From NCBI RefSeq assembly GCF_021650975.2, contig NZ_CP091285.1:2976001-3040000 (forward strand): a stretch of 64,000 nt of DNA, read 5' to 3'. The notes below the pieces were generated by a model. It did no database searches, had not been told where the DNA came from, and worked only from the letters and a program-made list of their open reading frames with translations. The position numbers and the translations under genes were made by a program. Position 1 is the first letter of the stretch. Each line of letters opens with the position of its first letter. The DNA comes from Flavobacterium jumunjinense. Its GTDB lineage: Bacteria > Bacteroidota > Bacteroidia > Flavobacteriales > Flavobacteriaceae. Below, in pieces: positions 1 through 8,385 of the stretch.

Positions 1-1653
1 GAAGAACAAGAAGCACTATTGTTATTTAAAAAAGGCGAAGTTTATTATGTGAATGATTTGTATTTAGAAGCGATACAAGAACACCAAAAAGCCTATACCT
101 TATTTTCAAAACAAAAAGATAATTATAATAAAACAAGAAGTTTAATTACACTAAGTGCAGCAAATTTAAGGTTTGAAAATGTAGAAAAATCACAAGAGTA
201 TGCACTAGAAGCGTTGCATGAAGCAACATTATTAAGCGACAAAAGATTACTCGCGAAAGCAAATAATCTTCTATTTCAATTGCATTTTACGTTGGAAGAT
301 TATTCAAAGGCATTAGATTATATTCAAAAAGCGGAAAAAATATTTACAGATGAAAAAGATACAGTTTCAGCTTTAGCTATAAAAAGTAATATCGCTGCGG
401 TATATTTAAAGCAAAAGAATAACCAAAAAGCATTAGCAGTTTATAAGGAGTCATTACACCTGGGAAAAAATATAAATGCTCCTCAAACTATTGTGAAAAT
501 ACTCAATAATATTGGCTTTACTTATATTGAGGTTAAAGAATATGCATTTGCAATTCAGTTCTTTGAGAGTGCAATAGACTTAAATAAAAATATAGATGCA
601 ATTAATGCAGCACCATACAAAGGGTTAGGCTATGTTTATTTTTTAAATAATGATTTTAAAAAAGCAATTACGAATTATAATGCTGCCCTTGTTATTTATA
701 AACAAAATAAAAATTTACCCGAACAAATTGAAATTCTCGATAAGTTAATTACTCTTACTATACAAGAAAAGAACCCGCAAAACGCATTAATGTATCAAGC
801 AGAAAGAGATCAATTACAAGTAGCTTTACAAACTATAGAGAAAGAACGGTTATTGCATTTTTCAACTATAAAATATAAAGCCAAAGAAAAAGAAATTGCA
901 TTGCAATATGAACAGCAAACAAATAAGAAAAACAGATGGCTCTTTGGTAGTTTATTACTTATATTGACTTTATTATTGTTTCTATTAGGTAGTTATTTAT
1001 ATATAACAAAGCTAAAAGCAGCAAATAAAGCCTCTCAATTAGAACAAAGTTTGTTGCGTGTGCAAATGAATCCACATTTTATTTTTAATACTTTGGCAGC
1101 AATACAAAATATTACCTTGGAAAATAGTCCAATAAAAGCATCGAATTATATTGCAAAATTCTCCAAGCTAATACGACAAAACTTTGATTATGTTCAAAAA
1201 GAAGAAATTACATTAGAGCAGGAAATTAATATGATTTCAAACTATATAGAAACCCAACAATTCCGATTTCAATATTCATTTCAATATGTTTTAACCCTTT
1301 CTCAAAATTGTAATAGTCAAAGTATAAAAGTACCACCAATGCTTTTACAACCCTTTGTAGAAAATGCAATTGAATACGGGTTAAAAGAAAAAAAAGAAGA
1401 TGGTCTTTTAGAAATAAATATAGACAAAGAAGGTAATCAGCTTTGTTTCGAAATAAAAGACAATGGAATTGGGCGATCAAATGAAGCAAAGCAATATAAA
1501 AAAAATGGGGTATTGCATGCTACAGAAATTTTTATTGAAAGATTGAAATTGAGAAAGAAATCGGAAGAAGAAACGTTTCAAATTATTGACTTATATGATT
1601 TAGAAAATCAACCTGTAGGTACTAAAATAGTTTTCAAAATATACATTAAATGA
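1..1653 (+). CDS. TPR-containing sensor histidine kinase, LytS/YehU type (5' end outside window)
   Basis: Sensor kinase that passes phosphate to the LytTR regulator encoded directly downstream. The frame is open from base 1, so the true start and probably a signal peptide lie upstream; the TTG at base 19 is not a convincing start. Most of the N-terminal part (to about base 800) is tetratricopeptide repeats (pattern A-x3-Y-x2-A-L). A short coiled stretch and one membrane segment (about bases 931-1005) follow, then a His_kinase (PF06580-type) domain: the NPHFIFN box with the phospho-acceptor His at bases 1069-1080, LLQPFVENAIEYG, and the ATP-binding DNGIG box. It overlaps the regulator gene by 4 bp (ATGA), implying translational coupling. 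The ligand sensed by the TPR part is unknown. Confidence 0.93.
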   Translation, partial: EEQEALLLFKKGEVYYVNDLYLEAIQEHQKAYTLFSKQKDNYNKTRSLITLSAANLRFENVEKSQEYALEALHEATLLSDKRLLAKANNLLFQLHFTLEDYSKALDYIQKAEKIFTDEKDTVSALAIKSNIAAVYLKQKNNQKALAVYKESLHLGKNINAPQTIVKILNNIGFTYIEVKEYAFAIQFFESAIDLNKNIDAINAAPYKGLGYVYFLNNDFKKAITNYNAALVIYKQNKNLPEQIEILDKLITLTIQEKNPQNALMYQAERDQLQVALQTIEKERLLHFSTIKYKAKEKEIALQYEQQTNKKNRWLFGSLLLILTLLLFLLGSYLYITKLKAANKASQLEQSLLRVQMNPHFIFNTLAAIQNITLENSPIKASNYIAKFSKLIRQNFDYVQKEEITLEQEINMISNYIETQQFRFQYSFQYVLTLSQNCNSQSIKVPPMLLQPFVENAIEYGLKEKKEDGLLEINIDKEGNQLCFEIKDNGIGRSNEAKQYKKNGVLHATEIFIERLKLRKKSEEETFQIIDLYDLENQPVGTKIVFKIYIK

Positions 1654-2390
1654 TACAAGCTGTTATAATAGAAGATGAGTTTAATGCCTTAAACACTTTG
1701 TCTAAATTACTTCAATATACACAAAAAGACATAGAAATTATAGCTAAGATAGATAGCGTTGAAGAAGCAATTACTTTTTTGAAAAGTAACAGCCCTGATT
1801 TGGTTTTTATGGATATTGAATTGATAGGAGGAAATGCTTTTTCAATATTAGAGGCATTAGAGCAGATATCATTTAAAATTATCTTCACAACTGCCTATGC
1901 TGATTTTGCTATAAAAGCTATAAAAGTAGAAGCTATTGATTATTTATTAAAACCAATCGATTCGGAAGAACTTTCTGTTTGTATTGATCGTTTTAGAGTG
2001 TCTTTCAAAAAAGAACAACACTATGTGAGTTTAATTGATAAAACGAAAACTTTAGATACATATGAAACTCAAAAAACGCTATTAATAAGAACAACTCAAG
2101 AGCAACATATGTTGCTTATAGATGAAATTATTAGATGTCAATCAGATGGGAGTTATACTACTTTTTATACAAATGATAAAAAGATAATGAGTGCTCGAAA
2201 TTTAAAATATTACGAAAATATATTAGGAGAATATGCATTTGTTAGAGTACATCAATCTCATTTAATCAATGTTAAATATATCGATTCAATAGTGTTAAAT
2301 AATATACTCTTAAAAGACGGGGGAAAAGTACCAATTGCTTCTAGGAAGAAAAGTTATTTAAAACAGTTTTTATCCAATATAGTTACTTAA
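1650..2390 (+). CDS. LytTR-family response regulator
   Basis: Cytoplasmic DNA-binding response regulator, partner of the overlapping histidine kinase gene. Residues 1-120 are a receiver domain: acidic pocket EDE at 8-10, phospho-acceptor Asp55 in VFMDIE, Thr80/81 and Lys101 in LLKPIDS. Residues about 145-243 are a LytTR DNA-binding domain (RCQSDGSYTTFYT, FVRVHQSHLINVKYI, ending in a conserved SRKKSYLK). The length of 246 aa is normal for the family. The ATG sits inside the kinase stop codon (ATGA), so this start is well supported. The target genes cannot be told from the sequence. Confidence 0.96.
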   Translation: MIQAVIIEDEFNALNTLSKLLQYTQKDIEIIAKIDSVEEAITFLKSNSPDLVFMDIELIGGNAFSILEALEQISFKIIFTTAYADFAIKAIKVEAIDYLLKPIDSEELSVCIDRFRVSFKKEQHYVSLIDKTKTLDTYETQKTLLIRTTQEQHMLLIDEIIRCQSDGSYTTFYTNDKKIMSARNLKYYENILGEYAFVRVHQSHLINVKYIDSIVLNNILLKDGGKVPIASRKKSYLKQFLSNIVT

Positions 2391-2501
2391 AACTGACGGA
2401 TATAAAATTAAAATAAGCGTTTGCAAAACCGTTTTTTTTCGAACCATTGTGTACTGTAATTTTAGACTGTTAACTTAAGAGCAATCTAAAAAAAACTGAA
2501 A

Positions 2502-2912
2502 ATGGGACTAAAAGAAAAAAGATTTACAAAAGAATTTCAAGAAGAGCAATTTCCAGCTTTAAAACAAAAAATTGAAGCTGCAGTAGGTTTTGATATAGCT
2601 ATTGATGTTCAATGGGATACTCTATTTGAAGATCGTTTTTTGCATTTATATGGCGACAGTTATACAAAAATTTATTTCCAACCTTTAATTGAAGCTTTTA
2701 CAGCAATAACTTCAGACGAAATGGGGAAAGAAGCAATACAGGAAAGTTTGCAAAAAATAGTCATAGTGAATAGAGATGACCATCATAACCCAACACACGC
2801 TTATACTTTTACAGATGGAGTTTTAGAAGTTAACCATAGTCCAATTCTTAACGCAGACAAAGTAAGCGAAAGAACAGAAGTACTAACTGATTTATTAGAA
2901 AGCAAATTATAG
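2502..2912 (+). CDS. Hypothetical cytosolic protein, 136 aa
   Basis: I do not recognise this protein. It is soluble, with no signal peptide or membrane segment, rich in charged residues and with one His-rich stretch (DDHHNPTHAY) near residue 95. An A-rich stretch precedes the ATG, the usual flavobacterial start context. It is transcribed alone: the next gene begins about 100 bp downstream, and the intervening spacer carries what may be a degenerate hairpin. It is probably a conserved flavobacterial protein of unknown function. Confidence 0.75.
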   Translation: MGLKEKRFTKEFQEEQFPALKQKIEAAVGFDIAIDVQWDTLFEDRFLHLYGDSYTKIYFQPLIEAFTAITSDEMGKEAIQESLQKIVIVNRDDHHNPTHAYTFTDGVLEVNHSPILNADKVSERTEVLTDLLESKL

Positions 2913-3018
2913 TCAAATAGAGTCTGTCGAAGTTTTTTTAGCTTAGATTTTTATTATAGTCTTCGATGGGCTCGAACTGGCTGATATCATTTTCAAACGT
3001 AATAATTACTTCATAAAT

Positions 3019-3471
3019 ATGGATTTAGCAGTTATACTTTCTCAAATTAATAATTTTAGAGTACATTCCGAGATTAAAGATTATAATATTAGCGATTTCT
3101 TCGATGCGGTTATGGAGAAAATAGATAAATTAAAAAAGCTCAATCATTCAGAGAAAGAGCAATTACTGGACACACTTTTTGCATTCTTAAATAATCACAA
3201 TCCAGAATTAGAAGAAGATTTTTCATTTATTCATTTAATAGAAAGTATCGATAAACCAAATTATACCATATATAGTAAAAAGTTATTAGAAAATAATATT
3301 AAAAGGCCATCCTTAACTTCGGTTTTGTTACTTAATAGGTATATTAATAGTTTGCATGGAAAAGCTTGGGGAAAAGCGGTAGTAGTAGTGAGAAAAGTAG
3401 TAGAAAATATAAAGAAGACTACTTTTATGACTGAAGATACTCTAAATTATTGCGAATATCAAATCAAATAA
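3019..3471 (+). CDS. Hypothetical protein, 150 aa, probably helical
   Basis: Not recognised. The protein is predicted to be soluble and alpha-helical, with many Leu, Lys and Asn. Its middle (VLLLNRYINSLHGKAWG) could suggest a HEAT-like or immunity-protein-like helical fold, but nothing is decisive. It lies 11 bp upstream of the DUF6882 gene if that gene starts at 3483, so the two are likely co-transcribed. Confidence 0.65.
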   Translation: MDLAVILSQINNFRVHSEIKDYNISDFFDAVMEKIDKLKKLNHSEKEQLLDTLFAFLNNHNPELEEDFSFIHLIESIDKPNYTIYSKKLLENNIKRPSLTSVLLLNRYINSLHGKAWGKAVVVVRKVVENIKKTTFMTEDTLNYCEYQIK

Positions 3472-3482
3472 TTAAACAAAAG

Positions 3483-4178
3483 ATGGAATCAAATCAAAAT
3501 CAATCAACAAAAATAAGTTTATCACAGTTACATAATCAAACTGTTGCATTAACAATGGAACGACAAGATGTTTTTTCTGAATTGGTAGAAGACCTATCTT
3601 GGTCTTTCGATATGATAAGTGGTACAGTAACCTTTGGAGATTATTCTTTTAGAATGCAAATGTTGGGAACCTATTCTGAAGAACAGCAATCTTGGTTATG
3701 GGCTTGGGCAAACAAACAAAGTGGCATACCAGAAGAGTTTCTACAAGCTGCGTTAGCAATGAAAGAAATAGGAGAACGTAATGGAATTGAAGATTTAGTT
3801 ACGGCAAAAATAGAAACAGATCAAGACCCTGGTCATTACTTTTCTTTTGTAGCTAATGGATTAATTAAATCGAGTTGTTATGCTCCATTAACGTTTAATA
3901 ATATAAAAGTATATGTATTATTAAACTCTGAGCTTGTAGATAATAAGAAAATTACTGATCCAGCTCTTATTTGTTCTCATTTTGCAAAAACAATTTCAAG
4001 AATGGACTTTGGACACAAACATGGTTTATTTTGTTACTTAAATCAAAAAGGATATGAAGTAAAGCTATCTGAAGATACTATTTTGGGAGAAAAAGATAAA
4101 GATCAAATTTTAGGGTCGTTTGATACTAACGGAAGATTATTAAAAATAACCAATTCAAAAATTGAAACCGCAGTTTAA
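3483..4178 (+). CDS. DUF6882 family protein
   Basis: Soluble protein of unknown function that I assign to the DUF6882 family from the block TFGDYSFRMQMLGTYSEE followed by WLWAWAN. The frame could open at 3450, inside the upstream gene, but ATG 3483 starts just after that gene ends and has an A-rich upstream stretch, giving 231 aa; I prefer it. The rest is a mixed alpha/beta domain ending in a short polar tail. A hairpin followed by T residues at 4226-4266 ends the transcript. The pairing with a small helical partner upstream is reminiscent of toxin-immunity or contact-system cassettes, but no catalytic motif supports that. Confidence 0.8.
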   Translation: MESNQNQSTKISLSQLHNQTVALTMERQDVFSELVEDLSWSFDMISGTVTFGDYSFRMQMLGTYSEEQQSWLWAWANKQSGIPEEFLQAALAMKEIGERNGIEDLVTAKIETDQDPGHYFSFVANGLIKSSCYAPLTFNNIKVYVLLNSELVDNKKITDPALICSHFAKTISRMDFGHKHGLFCYLNQKGYEVKLSEDTILGEKDKDQILGSFDTNGRLLKITNSKIETAV

Positions 4179-4225
4179 CTATCAATTTTGATGAATTGGT
4201 TGTTGTTATAAAAAGAATAATTTCT

Positions 4226-4266
4226 AAAAATCCATTTTCAATTTTTGTTTGAAATGGATTTTTTTG
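4226..4266 (+). terminator. Rho-independent terminator after the DUF6882 gene
   Basis: Inverted repeat AAAATCCATTTTCAA / TTGAAATGGATTTT with one bulged base, a short loop and a run of T. Nearly the same stem sequence recurs at 5199-5230. Confidence 0.8.
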
Positions 4267-4283
4267 TTTTCAGAATGCTATTT

Positions 4284-4523
4284 TTAAGCAATAGAATATA
4301 AACTACTAATTGCTTCTGCGAGTAATCTATCTTTTTCGGTAATAGTATTTCCTTCATCATGAGTAGTTAATATAATATCTACTTTATTATAGACGTTTTT
4401 CCATTCAGGATGATGATTCATTTTTTCGGCAATCATTGCTACTTTAGTCATAAAAGAAAAAGCTTCAATAAAATTTTTGAACTCAAATGATTTTGATAAC
4501 GAATTGTTTTCTTCTTTCCACAT
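4284..4523 (-). CDS. 4a-hydroxytetrahydrobiopterin dehydratase (pterin-4a-carbinolamine dehydratase)
   Basis: Recycles the 4a-hydroxytetrahydropterin formed by aromatic amino acid hydroxylases, by dehydrating it to quinonoid dihydropterin. The family motif is visible: MNHHPEW with His37 and His38, and the third His in the TTHDEG stretch (His55). The chain is 79 aa, shorter than the usual 95-110; the N-terminal strand is trimmed, which I believe is common in flavobacterial members. It is a single gene convergent with the DUF6882 gene. No hydroxylase gene is in the window, so the pathway context comes from the family only. Confidence 0.88.
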   Translation of the reverse strand: MWKEENNSLSKSFEFKNFIEAFSFMTKVAMIAEKMNHHPEWKNVYNKVDIILTTHDEGNTITEKDRLLAEAISSLYSIA

Positions 4524-4574
4524 TAGATTGTTGTTTTCTCAAAGATAAGAAAATGATAATTTCTTATTACCTTT

Positions 4575-4700
4575 ATGGAGATAAAAGTGCGAAGGCTTCA
4601 AAAAAATATAGACGAAATTGAATGTGCTGAGAAAAAGAGGAAACTAATTTTAGTTTATGAAGTCTATGAAGCATCCAACTTTATTAAAAATGAATTATGA
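4575..4700 (+). CDS. Possible small coupled ORF, 41 aa
   Basis: ATG at 4575 opens a 41-codon frame, highly charged (begins MEIKVRRLQKNIDE), whose TGA stop overlaps the ATG of the next gene (ATGA). The overlap suggests translational coupling. It could equally be the 3' remnant of a longer lost gene. There is no recognisable domain. Confidence 0.35.
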   Translation: MEIKVRRLQKNIDEIECAEKKRKLILVYEVYEASNFIKNEL

Positions 4701-5098
4701 AAAAATATATAATTATTGTAGCGTTTTTTACTGTTTTGTCATCTTTTAATAAGACAGAATCTGAAATTTCTCTATTCTTATTTCAAAATTGGATTTATGA
4801 AAACTATCAAAATGGAGATCAAAGTTTTATTAGTAAGGATAGGTTTCAAAAAGATAAATCAGGAATAGCATTTAAAGAAAATGGTACTATTGTAAAAAAA
4901 CAAAATTCAGGTTGGTGCGGTACACCTCCAATTGATTATGTAAACGTTAATGGTACATGGAAAGAAATTTCAGAGTCATTATTAGAAATTCAATATGAGA
5001 GTTGGAATGGAAGGAATGTGGATACGATACAAATAGTTGAAATATCAAAAAACAAGCTCGTTTTAAGGCATATTTATACAATTAAAAAGAAAGATTAA
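4697..5098 (+). CDS. Hypothetical exported protein, lipocalin-like, 133 aa
   Basis: An N-terminal hydrophobic segment (residues 2-16, IIIVAFFTVLSS) is a probable signal peptide without a lipobox. The mature part is predominantly beta, with features of small lipocalin-like or DUF-type periplasmic proteins (FKENGTIVKKQNSGWCG, VNVNGTWKEISESLLEI): an extracellular strand pattern in which 'NGTW...' is followed by 'LEI' and 'LVLRHIYTIKK'. The function is unknown. It is preceded by, and overlaps by 4 bp, a 41-codon ORF. Confidence 0.7.
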   Translation: MKKYIIIVAFFTVLSSFNKTESEISLFLFQNWIYENYQNGDQSFISKDRFQKDKSGIAFKENGTIVKKQNSGWCGTPPIDYVNVNGTWKEISESLLEIQYESWNGRNVDTIQIVEISKNKLVLRHIYTIKKKD

Positions 5099-5198
5099 TA
5101 GTTTTAAAAAAGGAAGAAAATACTATGAGTAAATCATGCTTTGAGTTTTATAATGGTTTGTTACCGAAAACTAAGCTGATTAAGATTTAGCTATAAAA

Positions 5199-5230
5199 AA
5201 ATCCATTTCAAAATGTTTTGAAATGGATTT
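5199..5230. terminator. Bidirectional terminator hairpin
   Basis: AAATCCATTTCAAA / TTTGAAATGGATTT lies between the convergent genes ending at 5098 and 5251. The stem sequence is almost the same as the one at 4226-4266. Confidence 0.7.
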
Positions 5231-5250
5231 AATTGTTTTATAAAAAAATA

Positions 5251-5487
5251 CTAATTATTAGTTAGATAAGAGTAAATTTCATCTTTAATACGAACTCTTT
5301 CTACTCTCAATGAGTTTAAAGTGTCATCAGAAGCTGGTTCAGTATCAGATTCTATTCTGTAAATTTCATGATCTAAGTTATCATAATCGTCAAATAACTT
5401 TTTAAAATGGTTGTCTGAAGTTTTTAAATCATGAATTTTTTCTTCAAACTCAGGAAAATCTGTTGCTAATTGGTGCTTTTTAATCAT
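5251..5487 (-). CDS. YdcH-like DUF465 protein, 78 aa
   Basis: Small cytosolic helical-hairpin protein of the DUF465 (YdcH) family: an N-terminal stretch with HQLATDFPEFEEKIHDLK, then DNHFKKLFDDYDNLDHEIYR, and a C-terminal helix LNSLRVERVRIKDEIYSYL. The family's role is not established. It is a single gene with an A/T-rich upstream region of about 120 bp before the permease gene's end. Confidence 0.88.
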   Translation of the reverse strand: MIKKHQLATDFPEFEEKIHDLKTSDNHFKKLFDDYDNLDHEIYRIESDTEPASDDTLNSLRVERVRIKDEIYSYLTNN

Positions 5488-5612
5488 ACTTCTTTGTTTT
5501 AATTTGATATTATAAAATTATAAAAAGAGCATTAATTATAAAATGATATATATCATATAAAATATATTTCTTAAAAAAAAACTTTATTTCTTATTTAAAG
5601 AGTAGGGATATT

Positions 5613-6578
5613 TTAATTCACTATTATATACATATATATAGGCATTCCAATTGTTATGTTAACAGGAAATGTAACCGCTAAAGCCATTGGTATAAAAATT
5701 CCTGGGTTTGCTTTTGGTACAGCAATTTTCATAGCAGCTGGTACAGCAATGTATGAAGCACTTGCAGCTAAAACAGCCAATATGAATCGATCACCAATTT
5801 CAGAAGTAATCCAACCACTAAGATAGGCAAATACAATTCCGTTTATTAGCGGAATTACAATGGCAAAGATTGTTGTGAACCAGCCATTTTTTAAGAAATC
5901 TTTCAATTTTTTTCCACAAACAATCCCCATATCGAGTAAAAAAATAGCTAAAAAACCTTTAAATAAATCATTTGTAAATGGTTTAATACCTAAAGCTTGC
6001 TTGTCACTTGCTAAAAAACCAATTATTAAACTACCCAAAATAAGAAGTACACTTCCATTTGTGAAAGAATGTTTAATTATGGCAGATAATTTTTGCTCTG
6101 GTTTCGAGTTGTCCTTTTTAACATATAATCGTATCAAAATAACACCAATAATAATTGCAGGTGCTTCCATTAGTGCCATGATTGCCACCATATGTCCATT
6201 AAAAGTTATGTTTTGTAATTCTAAAAAAGATACGGCAGTAACAAATGTAACAGCACTTACTGAACCGTATGCAGCTGCAATAGCTCCAGAGTTAGAAATA
6301 GATAATTTTCTTTTTAATATAAAAAAGACATAAATAGGTATTGCTATAGATGCAAAAAGACCAAAAAGAATTGCCCAAATAATTTCTATGGAAAAATGAC
6401 TATGTGCTAATTCTTGTCCTCCTTTAAAGCCGATAGCAAACAATAAGTACAAGGAAATAAATTTTGAAGAGTTTTCAGGAATTGCTAAATCACTTTTTAG
6501 TTTAACAGATAGTATTCCTAGAATAAAGAATAATAATGCTGGATTTTTTAAATTGTCTATTAATAAGTCTAAATTCAT
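5613..6578 (-). CDS. SbtA-like sodium-dependent bicarbonate permease
   Basis: Inner-membrane transporter of about ten hydrophobic segments over 321 aa. The start LDLLIDNLKNPALLFFILG, then LYLLFAIGFKGGQEL, and the repeated half beginning GFLAIFLLDMGIVCGKKL, match the SbtA family, which in cyanobacteria takes up bicarbonate with sodium. It is slightly shorter than the cyanobacterial proteins (about 370 aa), lacking most of the cytoplasmic insert. It lies 11 bp downstream of the Sua5 gene on the same strand, so the two are probably co-transcribed; no PII-like SbtB gene is next to it. The substrate is inferred from the family. Confidence 0.88.
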   Translation of the reverse strand: MNLDLLIDNLKNPALLFFILGILSVKLKSDLAIPENSSKFISLYLLFAIGFKGGQELAHSHFSIEIIWAILFGLFASIAIPIYVFFILKRKLSISNSGAIAAAYGSVSAVTFVTAVSFLELQNITFNGHMVAIMALMEAPAIIIGVILIRLYVKKDNSKPEQKLSAIIKHSFTNGSVLLILGSLIIGFLASDKQALGIKPFTNDLFKGFLAIFLLDMGIVCGKKLKDFLKNGWFTTIFAIVIPLINGIVFAYLSGWITSEIGDRFILAVLAASASYIAVPAAMKIAVPKANPGIFIPMALAVTFPVNITIGMPIYMYIIVN

Positions 6579-6589
6579 CTTTGTTTTTA

Positions 6590-7546
6590 TTAGTTTTTAT
6601 ATGAAGCTCTTATAAGTCTATCGTTAATTGATTTTCCTAAGTTCTCATTTGGAAAATAATCTGCTACTATAGCATCAAAATGTAGTGTGTCAATTTTAAT
6701 TAATGTTTTGTATAGATTAGCGGCTGCTATCTCAAAATTTTGTTCAGTTGATAATAAAAAACTCTCTTTTATTTTCTTGTTTTGATTAGGTAAATTAAAA
6801 CCTAAATAGGCAATGTTTTTATAAATGGTTTTATTTAAAAATTCATTAGTGTTTTCAACTAAGTATAAAGGTGTTTTTGGTGAATAATGTTTTAAAAACA
6901 TACCGGGAGCTTCTGGATTTTGAATATTTGTTTTTTTAACATCTATTTTTCCAATAGTTTTTTCAATCTCTTCAATGGCAATTGCTCCTAACCTGTAAAG
7001 AATGGGCTTGTTGTTTTCAAAACCTATAATAGTTGATTCTAGTCCTTTGCTACATTCCCCTCCATCTAAAATATAGGGTATTTTATTACCAAAATAATCA
7101 CGTACATGTTTGTAAGAAGTTGCACTTACAGCATTTGAAGGATTAGCACTAGGCGCAGCCAATGGAAATTCAAGTTCATGTAATAAGGCTAAAGTAATTT
7201 TGTGTGAGGGTACTCTAATAGCTACTGTATCTTTGTTAGAAGTAATATAATCTGGAACGTTTGCTGCTTTTGGTAAAACCAAAGTTAATGGTCCAGGCCA
7301 AAATTTATCGGCTAATTTTTGTGCTTTTTCGGGTATGTTTTTTGTGTATTTTGGAAGCTCTTTAATATCTTTAATATGAACAATTAACGGGTTGTTTAAA
7401 GGTCTATTCTTTATTTTGTAAATTGCTGCCACAGCTTTTTTACTGAAAATATTAGCAGCCAAGCCATACACTGTTTCTGTAGGAATGGCTACTACTTTGT
7501 TTTCAGATACTATTTTTGCAGCCTTTTTGATGTCTTCTAAATTCAT
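6590..7546 (-). CDS. L-threonylcarbamoyladenylate synthase (Sua5/YrdC/YciO family)
   Basis: Makes threonylcarbamoyl-AMP from threonine, bicarbonate and ATP, the first step of t6A37 tRNA modification. The N-terminal YrdC domain (residues about 10-200) shows VVAIPTETVYGLAANIF, KIKNRPLNNPLIVHI, FWPGPLTLVLP and SANPSN. A C-terminal Sua5 domain follows (APGMFLKHYSPKTPLYL), so this is the long Sua5 form rather than TsaC. I chose ATG 7546, which leaves 2 bp after the stop of the upstream gene; the earlier start at 7570 would overlap it. It is followed by the bicarbonate permease gene; bicarbonate is a Sua5 substrate, which may or may not be meaningful. Confidence 0.95.
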   Translation of the reverse strand: MNLEDIKKAAKIVSENKVVAIPTETVYGLAANIFSKKAVAAIYKIKNRPLNNPLIVHIKDIKELPKYTKNIPEKAQKLADKFWPGPLTLVLPKAANVPDYITSNKDTVAIRVPSHKITLALLHELEFPLAAPSANPSNAVSATSYKHVRDYFGNKIPYILDGGECSKGLESTIIGFENNKPILYRLGAIAIEEIEKTIGKIDVKKTNIQNPEAPGMFLKHYSPKTPLYLVENTNEFLNKTIYKNIAYLGFNLPNQNKKIKESFLLSTEQNFEIAAANLYKTLIKIDTLHFDAIVADYFPNENLGKSINDRLIRASYKN

Positions 7547-7548
7547 AG

Positions 7549-8385
7549 TTATGGATTGCAATAGTCGCAAAATGTAGGTTCTTCAAATTTTTTATTATTC
7601 GGAAATTTTTGTTCTTGCTTAAAATCGCAATTTTTGCAACTGTACTTTAGTGCTAAAGTAGATTTTGTAGGTAAGCCGCAATTATCGCAAGGCAATCCTT
7701 TTATAATTTCTTCCACATCAAAACCTGGGAAATTACAAGATGGACAGGCCTTTTTTATTTTTGCTACTAACTTTTCAGTAGCTTTTTGAATCACTTGCAT
7801 TCGTGTTGGATTTAAATGAGCCCTCATGTCTGTTTCAATAAAAACACTACTAAATTTTGACTTTAATTCTTGAAATTTATTTAATAAATCTTCTTTTTGA
7901 ACAATTCCTTTGTAGATGATTTCTGGATTCTTTTCTGATGATTTTAAGATTAGCGCATGACTTGGAAATAATGCCTTTTCAGCAAAAGCTAAGAGTTGGT
8001 TTGAAGTATTTACTTCTTCACCAGAAAAATTCGTTTCTAAGCTTATTTCACGGCTACTGATTTCAATATTATTTTTTAAGTCTAAAAAAAGCATAAATTC
8101 GTCATCGGCAGCTGCAAAAAAAAGAGTTGGATGCGTTCCAAATGAACCTTCGCTTGCTACAATTAAATCGAATTTTTCTTCTTGAGCAGCTAAAAGACAT
8201 TTTTTACGTAAAGTTTCCATTATAGAAAAACGTCTTTCTATTTCGCCAGAAAAAGTTCCCAAAATATCTGTGTCAAAAGTTGTATTTGTATGACAAGTAA
8301 CATTGAATTCCTTTTCAAATAAAGGTTGAATTACCGATTCCTTTGCGTGCTTTGTAGCAATTAAAAGTTTTCTACCTGTAAACAT
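7549..8385 (-). CDS. DUF6671 family zinc-ribbon protein
   Basis: I assign this 278-aa protein to DUF6671; its biochemical role is unknown. The N-terminal two thirds form an alpha/beta domain (GRKLLIATKHAKESVIQPLF, FDLIVASEGSFGTHP, MLFLDLKNNIEI) with many acidic residues. The C-terminus carries four CxxC pairs (CPSC, CDNC, CKNC, CDYC), consistent with two zinc ribbons. It is tightly packed between the gene at 8386 (no gap) and sua5 (2 bp), so it is part of one minus-strand operon. An association with RNA or tRNA metabolism is suggested only by that context. Confidence 0.8.
   Translation of the reverse strand: MFTGRKLLIATKHAKESVIQPLFEKEFNVTCHTNTTFDTDILGTFSGEIERRFSIMETLRKKCLLAAQEEKFDLIVASEGSFGTHPTLFFAAADDEFMLFLDLKNNIEISSREISLETNFSGEEVNTSNQLLAFAEKALFPSHALILKSSEKNPEIIYKGIVQKEDLLNKFQELKSKFSSVFIETDMRAHLNPTRMQVIQKATEKLVAKIKKACPSCNFPGFDVEEIIKGLPCDNCGLPTKSTLALKYSCKNCDFKQEQKFPNNKKFEEPTFCDYCNP

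Noticed and set aside
5124..5190. 21-codon ATG frame (MSKSCFEFYNG) after the lipocalin-like gene
   Set aside because: Too short, no conserved features, and it lies directly before a terminator hairpin.
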